A stretch of 64,000 bases of DNA from DGNJ01 sp002388905 (GCA_036843405.1 DAITSJ010000001.1:372001-436000); one strand, 5' to 3'. Positions 1 to 8,479 are shown, numbered from the stretch's first letter. Numbers and translations are program-made. The notes: generated by a model from the letters alone, not told the origin.

Positions 1-794
1 CCCTGCATCTGTGGCTGCCCAATGCCTATACTCATGCGCCCTCGGTGGTCAGCGCCTTCCTCGCGGCCTCCGCCACCAAGGTGGCGGTTTATGTGCTTCT
101 GCGCTTCACGTTCACCGTCTTCGGCCTGGAGTTCTCCTTCGGCGCCGCACCCTTGTCCCTGATCCTCGCCACCCTGGCGGTTGCCGCCATCCTCGTGGGT
201 TCCGTATCCGCCGTCACCCAGAACAATGTCAAGCGGCTGCTGGCCTATTCCAGTGTCGCCCAGATTGGCTACATGGTGGTGGCCATTGCCATGGTCACGG
301 CCCTGGGCCTGACCGCCGCCACGCTCCACCTGTTCAATCACGCCCTCATGAAGGGCGCCCTGTTCCTCGCCCTGGGCTGCGTGGTGTACCGGATGGGCGG
401 TGCCGATATGGACAGCCTGCGCGGCCTGGGCCGGAAAATGCCCCTGACCATGGCCGCTTTCGTGGTCGCTGGACTGAGCCTGATCGGCGTGCCGCTGACG
501 GCCGGGTTTATCAGCAAATGGTACCTGGTGCTGGCCGCCATCGAACTGGGCTGGTGGCCCATTGTCGCGGTGGTGCTGGTGGGATCCCTGCTGGCCGCCA
601 TTTATATATGGCGGGTGGTGGAGGTGGCCTACTTCCGGGAGGCCGACGACCCAGCGCGCAGCGAGGCGCCCTGGTCTCTGCTGGCGCCCACCTGGCTGCT
701 GGCCCTGGCCAATATCTATTTTGGTCTGGATGCGCGCCTGCCCGTTTCCCTGGCTGAAAGCGCGGCCTCGGTAATGCTGGGAGGTGCCCCTTGA
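1..794 (+). CDS. Proton-translocating antiporter-like subunit (MrpD/NuoN type), 5' end missing
   Basis: The gene is cut by the window edge; its frame starts at base 3 and runs about 263 codons to a TGA. It is a multi-pass inner-membrane protein of the proton_antipo_M family shared by complex I subunits NuoL/M/N and MrpA/MrpD. The first visible residues, LHLWLPNAYTHAPSVVSAFL, are the family signature around the loop before TM7. The charged membrane residues expected for proton transfer are present: K in SATKVAVY, K in HALMKGALF and K in FISKWYLV. The next gene starts at a TTG that overlaps the stop (TTGA), so the two are probably translationally coupled. MrpD of a Na+/H+ antiporter is the nearest match; the partner subunits MrpB/C/E/F/G would lie upstream, out of view. 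Confidence 0.85.
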   Translation, partial: LHLWLPNAYTHAPSVVSAFLAASATKVAVYVLLRFTFTVFGLEFSFGAAPLSLILATLAVAAILVGSVSAVTQNNVKRLLAYSSVAQIGYMVVAIAMVTALGLTAATLHLFNHALMKGALFLALGCVVYRMGGADMDSLRGLGRKMPLTMAAFVVAGLSLIGVPLTAGFISKWYLVLAAIELGWWPIVAVVLVGSLLAAIYIWRVVEVAYFREADDPARSEAPWSLLAPTWLLALANIYFGLDARLPVSLAESAASVMLGGAP

Positions 795-2257
795 CCGGTG
801 CCGAAGCACTGCCCCTGGCGCTGGCGATCCCGCTGCTGGGCAGCGTCCTGATCGCCCTGCTCGGTCGCTGGCCCAACCTGCGGGAGGCCGCGACCCTGGC
901 CACGGCGGGTGGGCTTTTCCTGGTGGTCCTGCAGGTTCTGTTCGGCCTGCTGGCCGGGGAGCCCGCCGAGGTGGAACTCATGCGCTTCCTGCCCGGGGTG
1001 CCCCTGGCGCTGCACAGCGAGCCGCTGTCCATCCTCTTTGCGCTGGTGGCCAGCGGCCTGTGGATCGTCACCTCGGTGTACGCCATCGGCTACATGCGCG
1101 GGAATAACGAAAAACACCAGACCCGTTTTTACGTCTGCTTTGCCGTGGCCATTTTCGGGGCCATGGGTGTGGCCTTCGCGGCCAACCTTCTCACCCTCTT
1201 CCTGTTTTACGAAGTACTGACGCTGTCCACGTACCCGCTGGTGACCCACAAGGGCGACGACAACGCCAGGCGCGGAGGGCGTGTCTACCTGGGCGTGCTC
1301 CTGGCGACTTCCATCGGCCTGCTGTTGCCGGCGGTGATCTGGGTTTATTCCGAGACCGGCACGCTGGATTTTCGCCCCGGGGGTATTCTCGAAGGACACA
1401 TGGGGGGGATTGCCGCCACCGCTCTGCTTATGCTTTTCCTGTTCGGGGTGGGCAAGGCCGCGGTGATGCCGGTGCACCGCTGGCTGCCGGCGGCCATGGT
1501 GGCGCCGACCCCGGTGTCTGCACTGCTCCACGCGGTGGCGGTGGTCAAGGCCGGGGTGTTCACCCTCACCAAGGTGGTGCTCTATATTTTCGGCCTCGAC
1601 TTTCTGCGCGAGGTACCCTATGAGGTGGTGGCCGTGTACCTGGCCGGCTTCACCCTGGTGGCCGGGTCGGTGGTGGCCCTGTACCAGACCAACATCAAGC
1701 GGATGCTGGCCTATTCCACAATTTCGCAGCTCTCCTATATCGTTCTGGCGACCATGGTCCTCACTCCCCTCGCGGAAATCGGGGCGGTGGTCCATATCGT
1801 CGCCCACGCGGTGGCCAAGATCACCCTGTTCTTCGCCGCCGGCGCCATCTACGTGGCCTCGAAAAAGACCGAGATTCACCAGCTGGATGGCATCGGCTAC
1901 CGCATGCCCGTGACCATGGGCGCCTTCGCCATCGCGGCACTGAGCATGATCGGGGTGCCGCCCACCGGGGGCTTTGTTTCCAAGTGGTATATGATCGCCG
2001 GTGCCTTCCAGCACGACTATTACTTCGTGCTGGCGGTGCTGGCCCTGTCCACGGCGCTCAATGCGGGCTATTTCCTGCCCATCGTGTTCCGGGCATTCTT
2101 CCGGCGCGAGCCGGAGCCGCCGGCTCGCGACCACGGGGAGGCGCCGGTTACCATGGTGGCGGCACTGGCGTTCACCGCCCTGCTGACGCTGCTGGTCTTC
2201 GTTTTCAATGGCCCGCTGGTAACCTTTGAACAGGTGATTCTGGAGGTGGCACCGTGA
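791..2257 (+). CDS. Proton-conducting antiporter-like membrane subunit (NuoL/MrpA-N type)
   Basis: A 488-residue polytopic protein of the complex I/Mrp antiporter family. The start is a TTG overlapping the previous stop; no nearer in-frame ATG fits the family N-terminus. Diagnostic segments are FLFYEVLTLSTYPL (the TM5 glutamate), WLPAAMVAPTPVSALLHAVA followed by VVKAG (TM7 lysine), HAVAKITLFFAAG (TM8 lysine) and GGFVSKWYMI (TM12 lysine), so every residue of the proton path is kept. The WLPAAMVAPTPVSA motif is closer to NuoL/MrpA than to MrpD, but at 488 residues the protein lacks the long C-terminal extension of true MrpA. It is the middle member of a run of three related subunits. It probably pumps or conducts H+ or Na+ within a larger complex; the substrate cannot be read from sequence. 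Confidence 0.85.
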   Translation: MTGAEALPLALAIPLLGSVLIALLGRWPNLREAATLATAGGLFLVVLQVLFGLLAGEPAEVELMRFLPGVPLALHSEPLSILFALVASGLWIVTSVYAIGYMRGNNEKHQTRFYVCFAVAIFGAMGVAFAANLLTLFLFYEVLTLSTYPLVTHKGDDNARRGGRVYLGVLLATSIGLLLPAVIWVYSETGTLDFRPGGILEGHMGGIAATALLMLFLFGVGKAAVMPVHRWLPAAMVAPTPVSALLHAVAVVKAGVFTLTKVVLYIFGLDFLREVPYEVVAVYLAGFTLVAGSVVALYQTNIKRMLAYSTISQLSYIVLATMVLTPLAEIGAVVHIVAHAVAKITLFFAAGAIYVASKKTEIHQLDGIGYRMPVTMGAFAIAALSMIGVPPTGGFVSKWYMIAGAFQHDYYFVLAVLALSTALNAGYFLPIVFRAFFRREPEPPARDHGEAPVTMVAALAFTALLTLLVFVFNGPLVTFEQVILEVAP

Positions 2258-2520
2258 CCGAGTCCGGGGCAAAGACATCGACAAGCTGGCTTTATCGGCC
2301 GGAGAACCGGCGCAAGCTCTGGTGGGGCTTCGCTGTCGTTCTCGCCGCGACGGTGCTGGTCCAGGCAGTGGTGCCCGTGCACGGGCACTTTGGTTTCGAC
2401 GGTCTGTTCGGCTTTAACGCCCTTTACGGCTTTCTCAGCTGCGCGGCCATGGTGGTGGTGGCCAAATTGCTGGGCCTGGTCCTGAAACGCCCCGAGGATT
2501 ATTACAACCGCGATGTTTGA
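2254..2520 (+). CDS. Small two-helix membrane protein of the antiporter operon, function unknown
   Basis: An 88-residue protein that starts at a GTG overlapping the previous stop (GTGA) and runs 8 nt into the next gene, so it is tightly embedded in the operon. Two hydrophobic segments are visible, about residues 23-40 (WWGFAVVLAATVLVQAVV) and 56-77 (LYGFLSCAAMVVVAKLLGLV), joined by a loop rich in His, Gly and Phe (HGHFGFDGLFGFN). The N-terminus is polar and the C-terminus ends in EDYYNRDV. It resembles none of the small Mrp subunits MrpC, E, F or G that I know. Its position between two antiporter-like subunits suggests an accessory or linker subunit of the same complex, which is inference. 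Confidence 0.75.
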   Translation: MTESGAKTSTSWLYRPENRRKLWWGFAVVLAATVLVQAVVPVHGHFGFDGLFGFNALYGFLSCAAMVVVAKLLGLVLKRPEDYYNRDV

Positions 2521-4183
2521 GATCGTTCTGCCGCCGGCCTTTATCCTGCTACTGGGCGCGCTCCTGGTGGGCCTGGTGCGCCCGGCGCTGCGGCCCGTGG
2601 TGGTGCTGGGTGCGCCGTTGCTTACCCTTTATGCCATCTGGCAGCTGGGCGACGGCGTCCTCCAGACCGCGCCTTTTCTCGGTTACCAGATCGAGCTGGT
2701 GCAGTCGGGACCGCTGCGGCGGCTGTTCGCCACCATTTTTGCCATCATGGCGTTCGCCGGCGGCCTTTTCGCCTATCGCCAGGCCCGATGGTGGGAGCTG
2801 GCGGCAGCCATGGCCTATGCCGCCGGCGCCATCGGTGTTTCCTTTGCCGGCGACCTGATTACGCTGTTCCTTTTCTGGGAGTTGATGGCGATCTTCTCCA
2901 CCGTCGTGGTCTGGTGTGGCGGCACAAAGAACGCCCAGCGCGCCGGTATCCGCTATGCCATCATGCACCTGCTGGGCGGTGTGATCCTCAAGATCGGCAT
3001 CGAGGGGATCATGGTCCATACCGGCTCCATTGAAATCCAGCCCATACCCCTGGATACATTTGACGGCTGGATGGTGCTGATCGGGGTGCTGATCAATGCC
3101 GCCGCGCCCCCCATTTCCGCCTGGCTGGCGGATGCCTATCCGGAGTCGAGCCCCTCCGGTTCGGTTTTTCTGTCCGCATTCACCACCAAGACCGCCGTGC
3201 TGGCCCTGATCCTGTTGTTTCCGGGTCAGCAGGTGCTGATCTGGGTGGGGTTGTACATGATTTTTTACGGGATTATCTATGCCCTGCTGGAAAACGATAT
3301 CCGCCGGATCCTGTCCTACTCCATCGTCAACCAGGTGGGTTTCATGGTCTGCGGTATCGGTATCGGTACGGAAATGGCCATCAACGGTGCCGCCGCCCAC
3401 GCCTTTGCCCACATTATTTACAAGGCATTGCTGATGATGTCCGCCGGCTCGGTGGTATATATGACCGGTCGCAACCGTTGCAGCGACCTGGGCGGACTGG
3501 TCCACTCCATGCCCCTGACGGCGGTGTGCGGCATTATCGGTGCCCTGGCTATTTCGGCATTCCCCCTGACCTCGGGCTTTATTTCCAAGTCCATGATCTC
3601 CCAGGCAGCCGCCGACCAGCACCTGGCCGCTGTATGGACACTGCTATTGGCGGCCTCTGCCGGGGTGTTCCTGCACGCGGGGATCAAATTTCCCTGGTTT
3701 GTCTTTTTTCAGAAGGATTCCGGGCTGCGTCCTCCGGACCCGCCCTGGAACATGCGGGCGGCCATGGTGCTCTTTGCCGGCGCGTGTCTGCTGATTGGCA
3801 TCTTCCCGGAGTACCTTTACCGCTTCCTGCCCTATCCGGTCGACTATGTGCCCTACACCGCGGGGCACCTGACGACCCAGACCCAGTTGCTGCTGTTTTC
3901 CGGGCTGGCCTTCTTTATACTGCTGCCCCTCATGAAGCGCACTGCGACCATTAGCCTGGATACTGACTGGCTGTGGCGGGTGGCGGGCTTTAAGTTGGCA
4001 AGCGTAGTATTCCAGTGGTTGAGCAGGTATTGGGTGGGACTGCTGGCCGTGCTTCGTGGCGCCGGCGGCCGGATGCTCGCGGCCCGGTGGCTGCAGCACT
4101 CCGCCGGCGCCCAGACCACCAGTGCAATGATCATCTGGGCGATTATCGCGCTGTTGCTGTTGATCGTCGCCAAAATTCTCTGA
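2513..4183 (+). CDS. Antiporter-like subunit D family protein (Na+/H+ antiporter module)
   Basis: A 556-residue polytopic membrane protein, third member of the same family in the operon. Family hallmarks are LFLFWELMAIFSTVVVW (TM5 glutamate), SAFTTKTAVLALI (TM7 lysine), AHIIYKALLMMSAGSV (TM8 His and Lys) and LTSGFISKSMIS (TM12 lysine). The WLADAYPESSPSGSVFLSA segment replaces the usual WLPDAHxxAPSPVSA, so this is a divergent branch. A long C-terminal part from about residue 440 carries further hydrophobic stretches. The start overlaps the 88-residue gene by 8 nt. It is the last gene of the operon: thyA follows 19 bp later and encodes an unrelated enzyme, though co-transcription is possible. 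Confidence 0.85.
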   Translation: MFEIVLPPAFILLLGALLVGLVRPALRPVVVLGAPLLTLYAIWQLGDGVLQTAPFLGYQIELVQSGPLRRLFATIFAIMAFAGGLFAYRQARWWELAAAMAYAAGAIGVSFAGDLITLFLFWELMAIFSTVVVWCGGTKNAQRAGIRYAIMHLLGGVILKIGIEGIMVHTGSIEIQPIPLDTFDGWMVLIGVLINAAAPPISAWLADAYPESSPSGSVFLSAFTTKTAVLALILLFPGQQVLIWVGLYMIFYGIIYALLENDIRRILSYSIVNQVGFMVCGIGIGTEMAINGAAAHAFAHIIYKALLMMSAGSVVYMTGRNRCSDLGGLVHSMPLTAVCGIIGALAISAFPLTSGFISKSMISQAAADQHLAAVWTLLLAASAGVFLHAGIKFPWFVFFQKDSGLRPPDPPWNMRAAMVLFAGACLLIGIFPEYLYRFLPYPVDYVPYTAGHLTTQTQLLLFSGLAFFILLPLMKRTATISLDTDWLWRVAGFKLASVVFQWLSRYWVGLLAVLRGAGGRMLAARWLQHSAGAQTTSAMIIWAIIALLLLIVAKIL

Positions 4184-4202
4184 GCAAGAAACGGGCCTCG
4201 CC

Positions 4203-5036
4203 ATGAAGCAGTATCTCGATTTGCTGCGGGACATTCTCGACAACGGTGTTGCCAAGGGGGATCGCACGGGCACCGGCACCACCTCGGTGTTCGGGCGCCA
4301 GTTCCGCCACAACCTTGCGGACGGGTTTCCCCTGCTCACCACCAAGAAATTGCATTTCCGCAGTATCGCCAACGAATTGCTCTGGTTTCTCAGCGGCAAC
4401 ACCAACAAAAACTGGCTCAACGAACGCGGTGTCACTATCTGGGATGAATGGGCCACGGAGAGCGGGGAGCTTGGCCCCATCTACGGCAAGCAGTGGACCG
4501 ACTGGCCCACCCGCGATGGTGCGGGTATCAACCAGATTGACTATGTACTGGACTGTCTGAAGAACAACCCGGACAGCCGCCGAATCCTTTTTCATGGCTG
4601 GAATGTGGAATACCTGCCGGATGAAACCCTCTCTCCCCCGGAGAATGTTCGCCGTGGACGCATGGCCCTGCCTCCCTGCCACCTGCTCTACCAGTTCTAC
4701 GTGGCCGACGGCAGGCTGTCGTCGCAGCTTTATATCCGCAGTTCCGACAGTTTCCTGGGGTTGCCCTACAATACGGCTTCCCTGGCCCTGCTCACGCATA
4801 TGCTGGCCCAGCAGTGCGATCTGGTGCCGCACGAGATCGTCGTAAGCCTGGGCGACCTCCATGCCTACGACAATCACCGCGAGCAGATTGCCACCCAGCT
4901 CGGGCGGGAGCCCCGCCCCCTCCCCCGGCTGCATATCAAGCGCCGGCCGGAGACCCTCTACGACTACCGATTCGAGGACTTCGAGGTTCTCGACTATCAC
5001 CCGCATCCCGGCATACCGGCCCCGGTGGCGGTATGA
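4203..5036 (+). CDS. thyA: Thymidylate synthase
   Basis: A 277-residue enzyme that methylates dUMP to dTMP using methylene-tetrahydrofolate. The N-terminal phosphate-binding segment KGDRTGTGTTSVFGRQ, the FPLLTTKKLHFRSI block, and the active-site region LPPCHLLYQFYV with catalytic Cys159 are all present. The C-terminal half has LGLPYNTASLALLTHM and GDLHAYDNH, and the protein ends PAPVAV. The segment around residues 132-156 (NVEYLPDETLSPPENVRRGR) is longer than in E. coli ThyA, a variation seen in many proteobacteria. It overlaps folA by 4 nt (ATGA), pairing the enzyme that produces dihydrofolate with the one that reduces it. Confidence 0.97.
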   Translation: MKQYLDLLRDILDNGVAKGDRTGTGTTSVFGRQFRHNLADGFPLLTTKKLHFRSIANELLWFLSGNTNKNWLNERGVTIWDEWATESGELGPIYGKQWTDWPTRDGAGINQIDYVLDCLKNNPDSRRILFHGWNVEYLPDETLSPPENVRRGRMALPPCHLLYQFYVADGRLSSQLYIRSSDSFLGLPYNTASLALLTHMLAQQCDLVPHEIVVSLGDLHAYDNHREQIATQLGREPRPLPRLHIKRRPETLYDYRFEDFEVLDYHPHPGIPAPVAV

Positions 5037-5569
5037 GTGACAACGGGGTCCGGCTCGCACTCATGGTGGCCATGGACCGGAATCGCGTTATCGGCCGGGA
5101 TAACCGCCTGCCCTGGCACCTGCCGGAAGATCTCCGGCACTTTAAGGAGGTCACCATGGGCAAACCCATGGTGATGGGGCGCCGCACCTTCGAATCCATC
5201 GGCCGGCCGTTGCCCGGTCGCACCAGTATCGTGGTGACGCGCCAGTCCGAGTGGCGCCACGAAGGGGTGCTGGTTGCCGGCAGTGTCGACGAGGCGCTTG
5301 TCCTGGCTCGGCGGGAACTGGGGGGCAAGGGTGGCGAAATCATGGTCATCGGGGGGGCGGAGGTTTACCGGCAGGCGCTTCCCCGGGCCCACCGTCTGTA
5401 TGTCACCGAGGTGGACTTGACGGTTGAGGGCGACACCTGGTTTCCGGAGATTTCCGGCCAGCGCTGGCGGGAGAAGAGCCGGGTCCGGGGCCGCTCGGAC
5501 AAAGCCGATCTGGATTACAGCTTCGTAGTCTATGAATGTGTAGATGAACCGCGCGATCCTGTTACCTAA
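5033..5569 (+). CDS. folA: Dihydrofolate reductase
   Basis: A 178-residue cytosolic enzyme that reduces dihydrofolate to tetrahydrofolate with NADPH. The ATG at 5033 overlaps the thyA stop and starts the recognisable sequence MSDNGVRLALMVAMDRNRVIG. Motifs are GRDNRLPWHLPEDLRHFK (catalytic Asp in LPEDL), MGRRTFESIGRPLPGR (NADPH phosphate site), MVIGGAEVYRQALP, and TEVDLTVEGDTWFPE near the C-terminus. The open frame extends well upstream inside thyA, but that part is a shadow. A perfect palindrome spans the stop codon (listed separately). Confidence 0.96.
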   Translation: MSDNGVRLALMVAMDRNRVIGRDNRLPWHLPEDLRHFKEVTMGKPMVMGRRTFESIGRPLPGRTSIVVTRQSEWRHEGVLVAGSVDEALVLARRELGGKGGEIMVIGGAEVYRQALPRAHRLYVTEVDLTVEGDTWFPEISGQRWREKSRVRGRSDKADLDYSFVVYECVDEPRDPVT

Positions 5570-5575
5570 GGTAAC
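5561..5575. promoter_or_regulatory. Perfect 15-bp inverted repeat spanning the folA stop codon
   Basis: GTTACC TAA GGTAAC: two perfect 6-bp arms around a 3-nt centre that is the folA stop codon. A small operator or a very short hairpin is possible, but there is no T-run, so a terminator is unlikely. It sits about 50 bp upstream of the candidate promoter of the TonB operon. Its function is unknown and chance is not excluded. Confidence 0.35.
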
Positions 5576-5622
5576 AAACAGTCTCGCCGGTAATAGCATG
5601 TGGCTGATTTTTGGCCGATTCA

Positions 5623-5652
5623 TTGAATTCTTTTTTTCTGCGAGGTCATAAT
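5623..5652 (+). promoter_or_regulatory. Candidate sigma70 promoter of the DUF3450-TonB operon
   Basis: A -35-like TTGAAT (5623-5628) and a -10-like CATAAT (5647-5652, 5 of 6 consensus bases) lie 18 nt apart in the 180-bp gap before the TonB operon. No Fur-box-like sequence was recognised nearby. The start codon is about 98 nt downstream of the -10, leaving a leader of roughly 90 nt. Confidence 0.45.
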
Positions 5653-5692
5653 TCCACCCCCTAGCGCGAATTGACCGCCACATTGGGGTGGA
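5653..5692 (+). promoter_or_regulatory. Inverted repeat in the leader of the TonB operon
   Basis: TCCACCCC (5653-5660) and GGGGTGGA (5685-5692) are perfect 8-bp inverted arms 24 nt apart, directly after the candidate -10. In the RNA they could form a GC-rich stem at or near the 5' end; in the DNA they could be an operator. There is no T-run. Confidence 0.35.
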
Positions 5693-5749
5693 TCAACCGT
5701 GAAGCGATAACAGTTTTTTAATCCGCGTGATACCCAAACTGAGGGAAAT

Positions 5750-6523
5750 ATGAAAAATCATCGACTCAAAGTGATGGCGATGTCCGCTGTTCTGTCGACG
5801 GGCTTCATGGCCGGCACGGCCCTGGCCCAACAAGTGGATACCGTCCTCCAGGAAGGTGCCGAGAAGGTGGCCAACCAGAAGGCGTCTCAGCAGCGTGTCG
5901 ACAAGATCGCCGACGAAGCCTACGACCTGCTCCAGGAGTACAAGACGGTCAACAAGCAGATTGAAGGTCTCCGGGTCTACAACGCCCAACTGGACCGGCA
6001 GATCGCCAACCAGAATCAGACCATCGCCGACCTTCAGGAGTCCATCGAGAACGCCACCCTTATGGAGCGGCAGATCATGCCGCTGACCGTGCGCATGCTC
6101 GACGGCCTGGAAGAGTTCGTGAAACTCGACCTGCCCTTCAAGCGCGAAGAGCGGCTGCAGGCCATCCAGGACGTGCGCGAAAACCTGGACAGTTCCCGCT
6201 TCAGTGCCGCGGAAAAATTCCGGCAAGTGCTCGAACTGTACGATATCGAGAGCGAGTACAGCCGCACGGTCGACCAGTTTGAAGGCACCGCCGAGATTGA
6301 CGGCCAGGAGCGCCAGGTCAATTTCTTGCGGGTGGGCCGCATCGCCCTGCTCTACCAGACACCGAACCAGGACATTACCGGCGTCTGGGATGACGAAGCC
6401 AATGCCTGGCAGCAGGCCAATGAATTCCGTTCGGCCGTGTCCAAAGGCATCCGCATCGCCAAGAAACAGGCGGCGATCGATATCCTGACACTTCCCATTC
6501 CGGCTCCGGAGGCAGCACAATGA
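5750..6523 (+). CDS. DUF3450 periplasmic coiled-coil protein of the TonB2-type operon
   Basis: A 257-residue protein of the DUF3450 family. Residues 1-26 form a signal peptide ending GTALA before QQ, so the protein is exported. Residues 30-110 are heptad-rich (YDLLQEYKTVNKQIEGL, LDRQIANQNQTIADLQESI) and predict a long coiled coil, followed by a compact domain with FLRVGRIALLYQTPNQ. DUF3450 genes are known to precede TtpC/ExbB/ExbD/TonB clusters in Vibrio and Shewanella. Their biochemical role is not settled; an interaction with the coiled-coil N-terminus of the TtpC-like protein next door is plausible. The stop overlaps the next ATG by 4 nt. Confidence 0.9.
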   Translation: MKNHRLKVMAMSAVLSTGFMAGTALAQQVDTVLQEGAEKVANQKASQQRVDKIADEAYDLLQEYKTVNKQIEGLRVYNAQLDRQIANQNQTIADLQESIENATLMERQIMPLTVRMLDGLEEFVKLDLPFKREERLQAIQDVRENLDSSRFSAAEKFRQVLELYDIESEYSRTVDQFEGTAEIDGQERQVNFLRVGRIALLYQTPNQDITGVWDDEANAWQQANEFRSAVSKGIRIAKKQAAIDILTLPIPAPEAAQ

Positions 6524-7899
6524 AAATGAGTTTCGGTAAACGCTGCCTGGCAGTCATCGCCAGCAGCTTGTTCATGGCCACCCCCCTTGTCGCCCAGGAG
6601 GCCGCGTCAATCGACGAACTGCTCAAGCTGATCGAGCAGTCCAAGGTCGTTGAGAACAGGGAACTGCGCCAGCGCGAGGCGGAATTCCGCCAGGACAAGG
6701 CCAACCGGCAGAACATGCTCCAGCAGGCCCGCTCCGAAAGGGAATCGCTCGAGAACAGGAGCGCCCAGCTCGAGAAGACCTTTGCCGACAACGAGCTGAG
6801 AATCACCAACCTGCGTGAACAGCTCAACGAGCGACTGGGTTCCCTGAAGGAGCTTTTCGGCCACCTGACCTCGACCGCCGGCGATGTCCGGGCCAACCTC
6901 AACCAGTCCATTGTCAGTGCCCAGTATCCCAACCGCACCGACTTTCTCGACGAGTTGATCGCGAAAATGAGTGGCGACACCCGGCTGCCCAAGCTTGAGG
7001 AAATTGAGCGGCTCTGGTACGAAATGACTCGGGAAATGGCCGAGAGCGGTAAAGTCGTCAAGTTTCCCGCCACCGTGGTCAAGGCCGATGGCGAGCGTTC
7101 CGAGCAGCAAGTGGTGCGCGTGGGTGTCTACAATCTGCTCTCCGACGGCAAATACCTGAGCTACAACCCCAAGAGTGAGTTGATCACTGTGCTGCCTCGC
7201 CAGCCCGACCACACGTCCGGCGCGGCCAAGCTGCAGAACGCCACCGAGGGCTTCACTGCCGTGGGAATCGACCCCACCGGCCCCAGTGGTGGCACCCTGC
7301 TCGCGGCGCTGGTCGACACCCCCTCCCTGGTTGAAAAATGGCATCAGGGTGGCCTGGTCGGCTACATCATCTCCGGTATCGGTGTCTTCGCCATACTCCT
7401 GGCAATCTGGCGGTTCCTGGTGTTGAGTGCGATTTCCGGCAAGGTTAACTCCCAGCTCAAGAACCCCACAGAGCCTAAGGAAAACAACCCCCTTGGTCGG
7501 GTTCTCAAGGTTGGCAAGGATAACCCCGGTATGGATGCCGAGTCTCTGGAGCTCAAGCTCAACGAAGCGGTGATCAAGGAACGTCCGGCAATCGAAGCGG
7601 GTCTGAACCTGTTGAAGATTATCGCCATGGTGGCGCCGCTGCTGGGGCTGCTGGGGACGGTCACCGGTATGATCGTGACCTTCCAGCAAATCACCATCTT
7701 CGGTGCCGGGGATCCCAAGGCCATGGCCGGCGGTATCTCCCAGGCCCTGGTGACCACCGTGCTGGGTCTCACCGTGGCAATTCCGACGGTCCTCCTGCAT
7801 ACCCTGGTCAACGGCCGGGCACAGCGGGTCCTCCACGTCCTCGAAGAGCAGAGCGCCGGGATCGTGGCGGAAAATGCCGAAGGGCGGAAAGCCGCGTAA
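6520..7899 (+). CDS. TtpC-like MotA/TolQ/ExbB proton-channel protein with periplasmic coiled coil
   Basis: A 459-residue protein with three parts. Residues 1-25 are a signal sequence (cleavage near PLVA/QE). Residues 30-110 form a charged coiled coil, followed by a periplasmic domain. A C-terminal MotA/TolQ/ExbB domain starts with a transmembrane segment at about 280-303 (YIISGIGVFAILLAIWRFLVL) and has two more at LLKIIAMVAPLLGLLGTVTGMI and GISQALVTTVLGLTVAIPTVLLH. This layout matches TtpC of the Vibrio TonB2 system, an extra ExbB-like component needed for TonB2 function. It has a strong ribosome binding site (GGAGG) and overlaps the preceding gene by 4 nt. Confidence 0.88.
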   Translation: MKMSFGKRCLAVIASSLFMATPLVAQEAASIDELLKLIEQSKVVENRELRQREAEFRQDKANRQNMLQQARSERESLENRSAQLEKTFADNELRITNLREQLNERLGSLKELFGHLTSTAGDVRANLNQSIVSAQYPNRTDFLDELIAKMSGDTRLPKLEEIERLWYEMTREMAESGKVVKFPATVVKADGERSEQQVVRVGVYNLLSDGKYLSYNPKSELITVLPRQPDHTSGAAKLQNATEGFTAVGIDPTGPSGGTLLAALVDTPSLVEKWHQGGLVGYIISGIGVFAILLAIWRFLVLSAISGKVNSQLKNPTEPKENNPLGRVLKVGKDNPGMDAESLELKLNEAVIKERPAIEAGLNLLKIIAMVAPLLGLLGTVTGMIVTFQQITIFGAGDPKAMAGGISQALVTTVLGLTVAIPTVLLHTLVNGRAQRVLHVLEEQSAGIVAENAEGRKAA

Positions 7900-7918
7900 T
7901 TGCGAAGGGCGAAACCAT

Positions 7919-8446
7919 ATGTATGCACTTATCGATGCATGGCAAGGGGTCCGCGATTTCATGGATCAGGGCGGTCCGGTACTCTACCTGATCGCCATCC
8001 TGATCTTCGTGATGTGGACTTTCATTTTCGAGCGGGTCTGGTACTTCAAGACCGCCCTCAAGGCCGATCTGGAATCGGCTCTTGAGGCCTGGGAAGCCCG
8101 GGCCGAGCGCAAATCCACCCGTGCTCACCACGTCCGGGAGGCCCTGATCTCCCAGGTTAATGAGCGGATCGACCAGTTCATGCCGCTGATCAAGACCATG
8201 GTTACCCTGGCGCCCCTTTTCGGGCTGCTGGGGACCGTGACTGGCATGATTGTGGTGTTCGAGGTCATGGCCATTACCGGTGGCGGCGATGCCAAATCCA
8301 TGTCGGCTGGTGTGTCCAAGGCAACGATACCGACTATGTCGGGCATGGTTGCCGCCATATCGGGGGTGTTCGGGCATACCTATCTGGAGAGAGTGGCCAA
8401 CCGCGAGAAAGAACTGCTCCAGGACCACCTGACCATGGACCACTAG
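7919..8446 (+). CDS. exbB: ExbB-type biopolymer transport protein (TonB2 system)
   Basis: A 175-residue inner-membrane protein of the MotA/TolQ/ExbB family. The first membrane span is VLYLIAILIFVMWTFIFERVW (about 21-41). Two more follow: MVTLAPLFGLLGTVTGMIVVFEVM, carrying the family GLLGTVxGM motif, and ATIPTMSGMVAAISGVFGHTYL. The ATG at 7919 is preceded by AAGGGCG and begins MYALIDAW; the open frame reaches further upstream but that extension is charged and unlike the family. It should form the proton channel with the ExbD-like protein encoded next. Confidence 0.92.
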   Translation: MYALIDAWQGVRDFMDQGGPVLYLIAILIFVMWTFIFERVWYFKTALKADLESALEAWEARAERKSTRAHHVREALISQVNERIDQFMPLIKTMVTLAPLFGLLGTVTGMIVVFEVMAITGGGDAKSMSAGVSKATIPTMSGMVAAISGVFGHTYLERVANREKELLQDHLTMDH

Positions 8447-8479
8447 CTGGACCCCTTCTAACTGCAGTGGAAACAGATC

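Noticed and set aside
716..2284. Long minus-strand open frame of 522 codons
   Set aside because: It lies fully opposite the antiporter genes, is rich in His, Gln, Gly and Arg as expected of antisense GC-rich codons, and matches no family.
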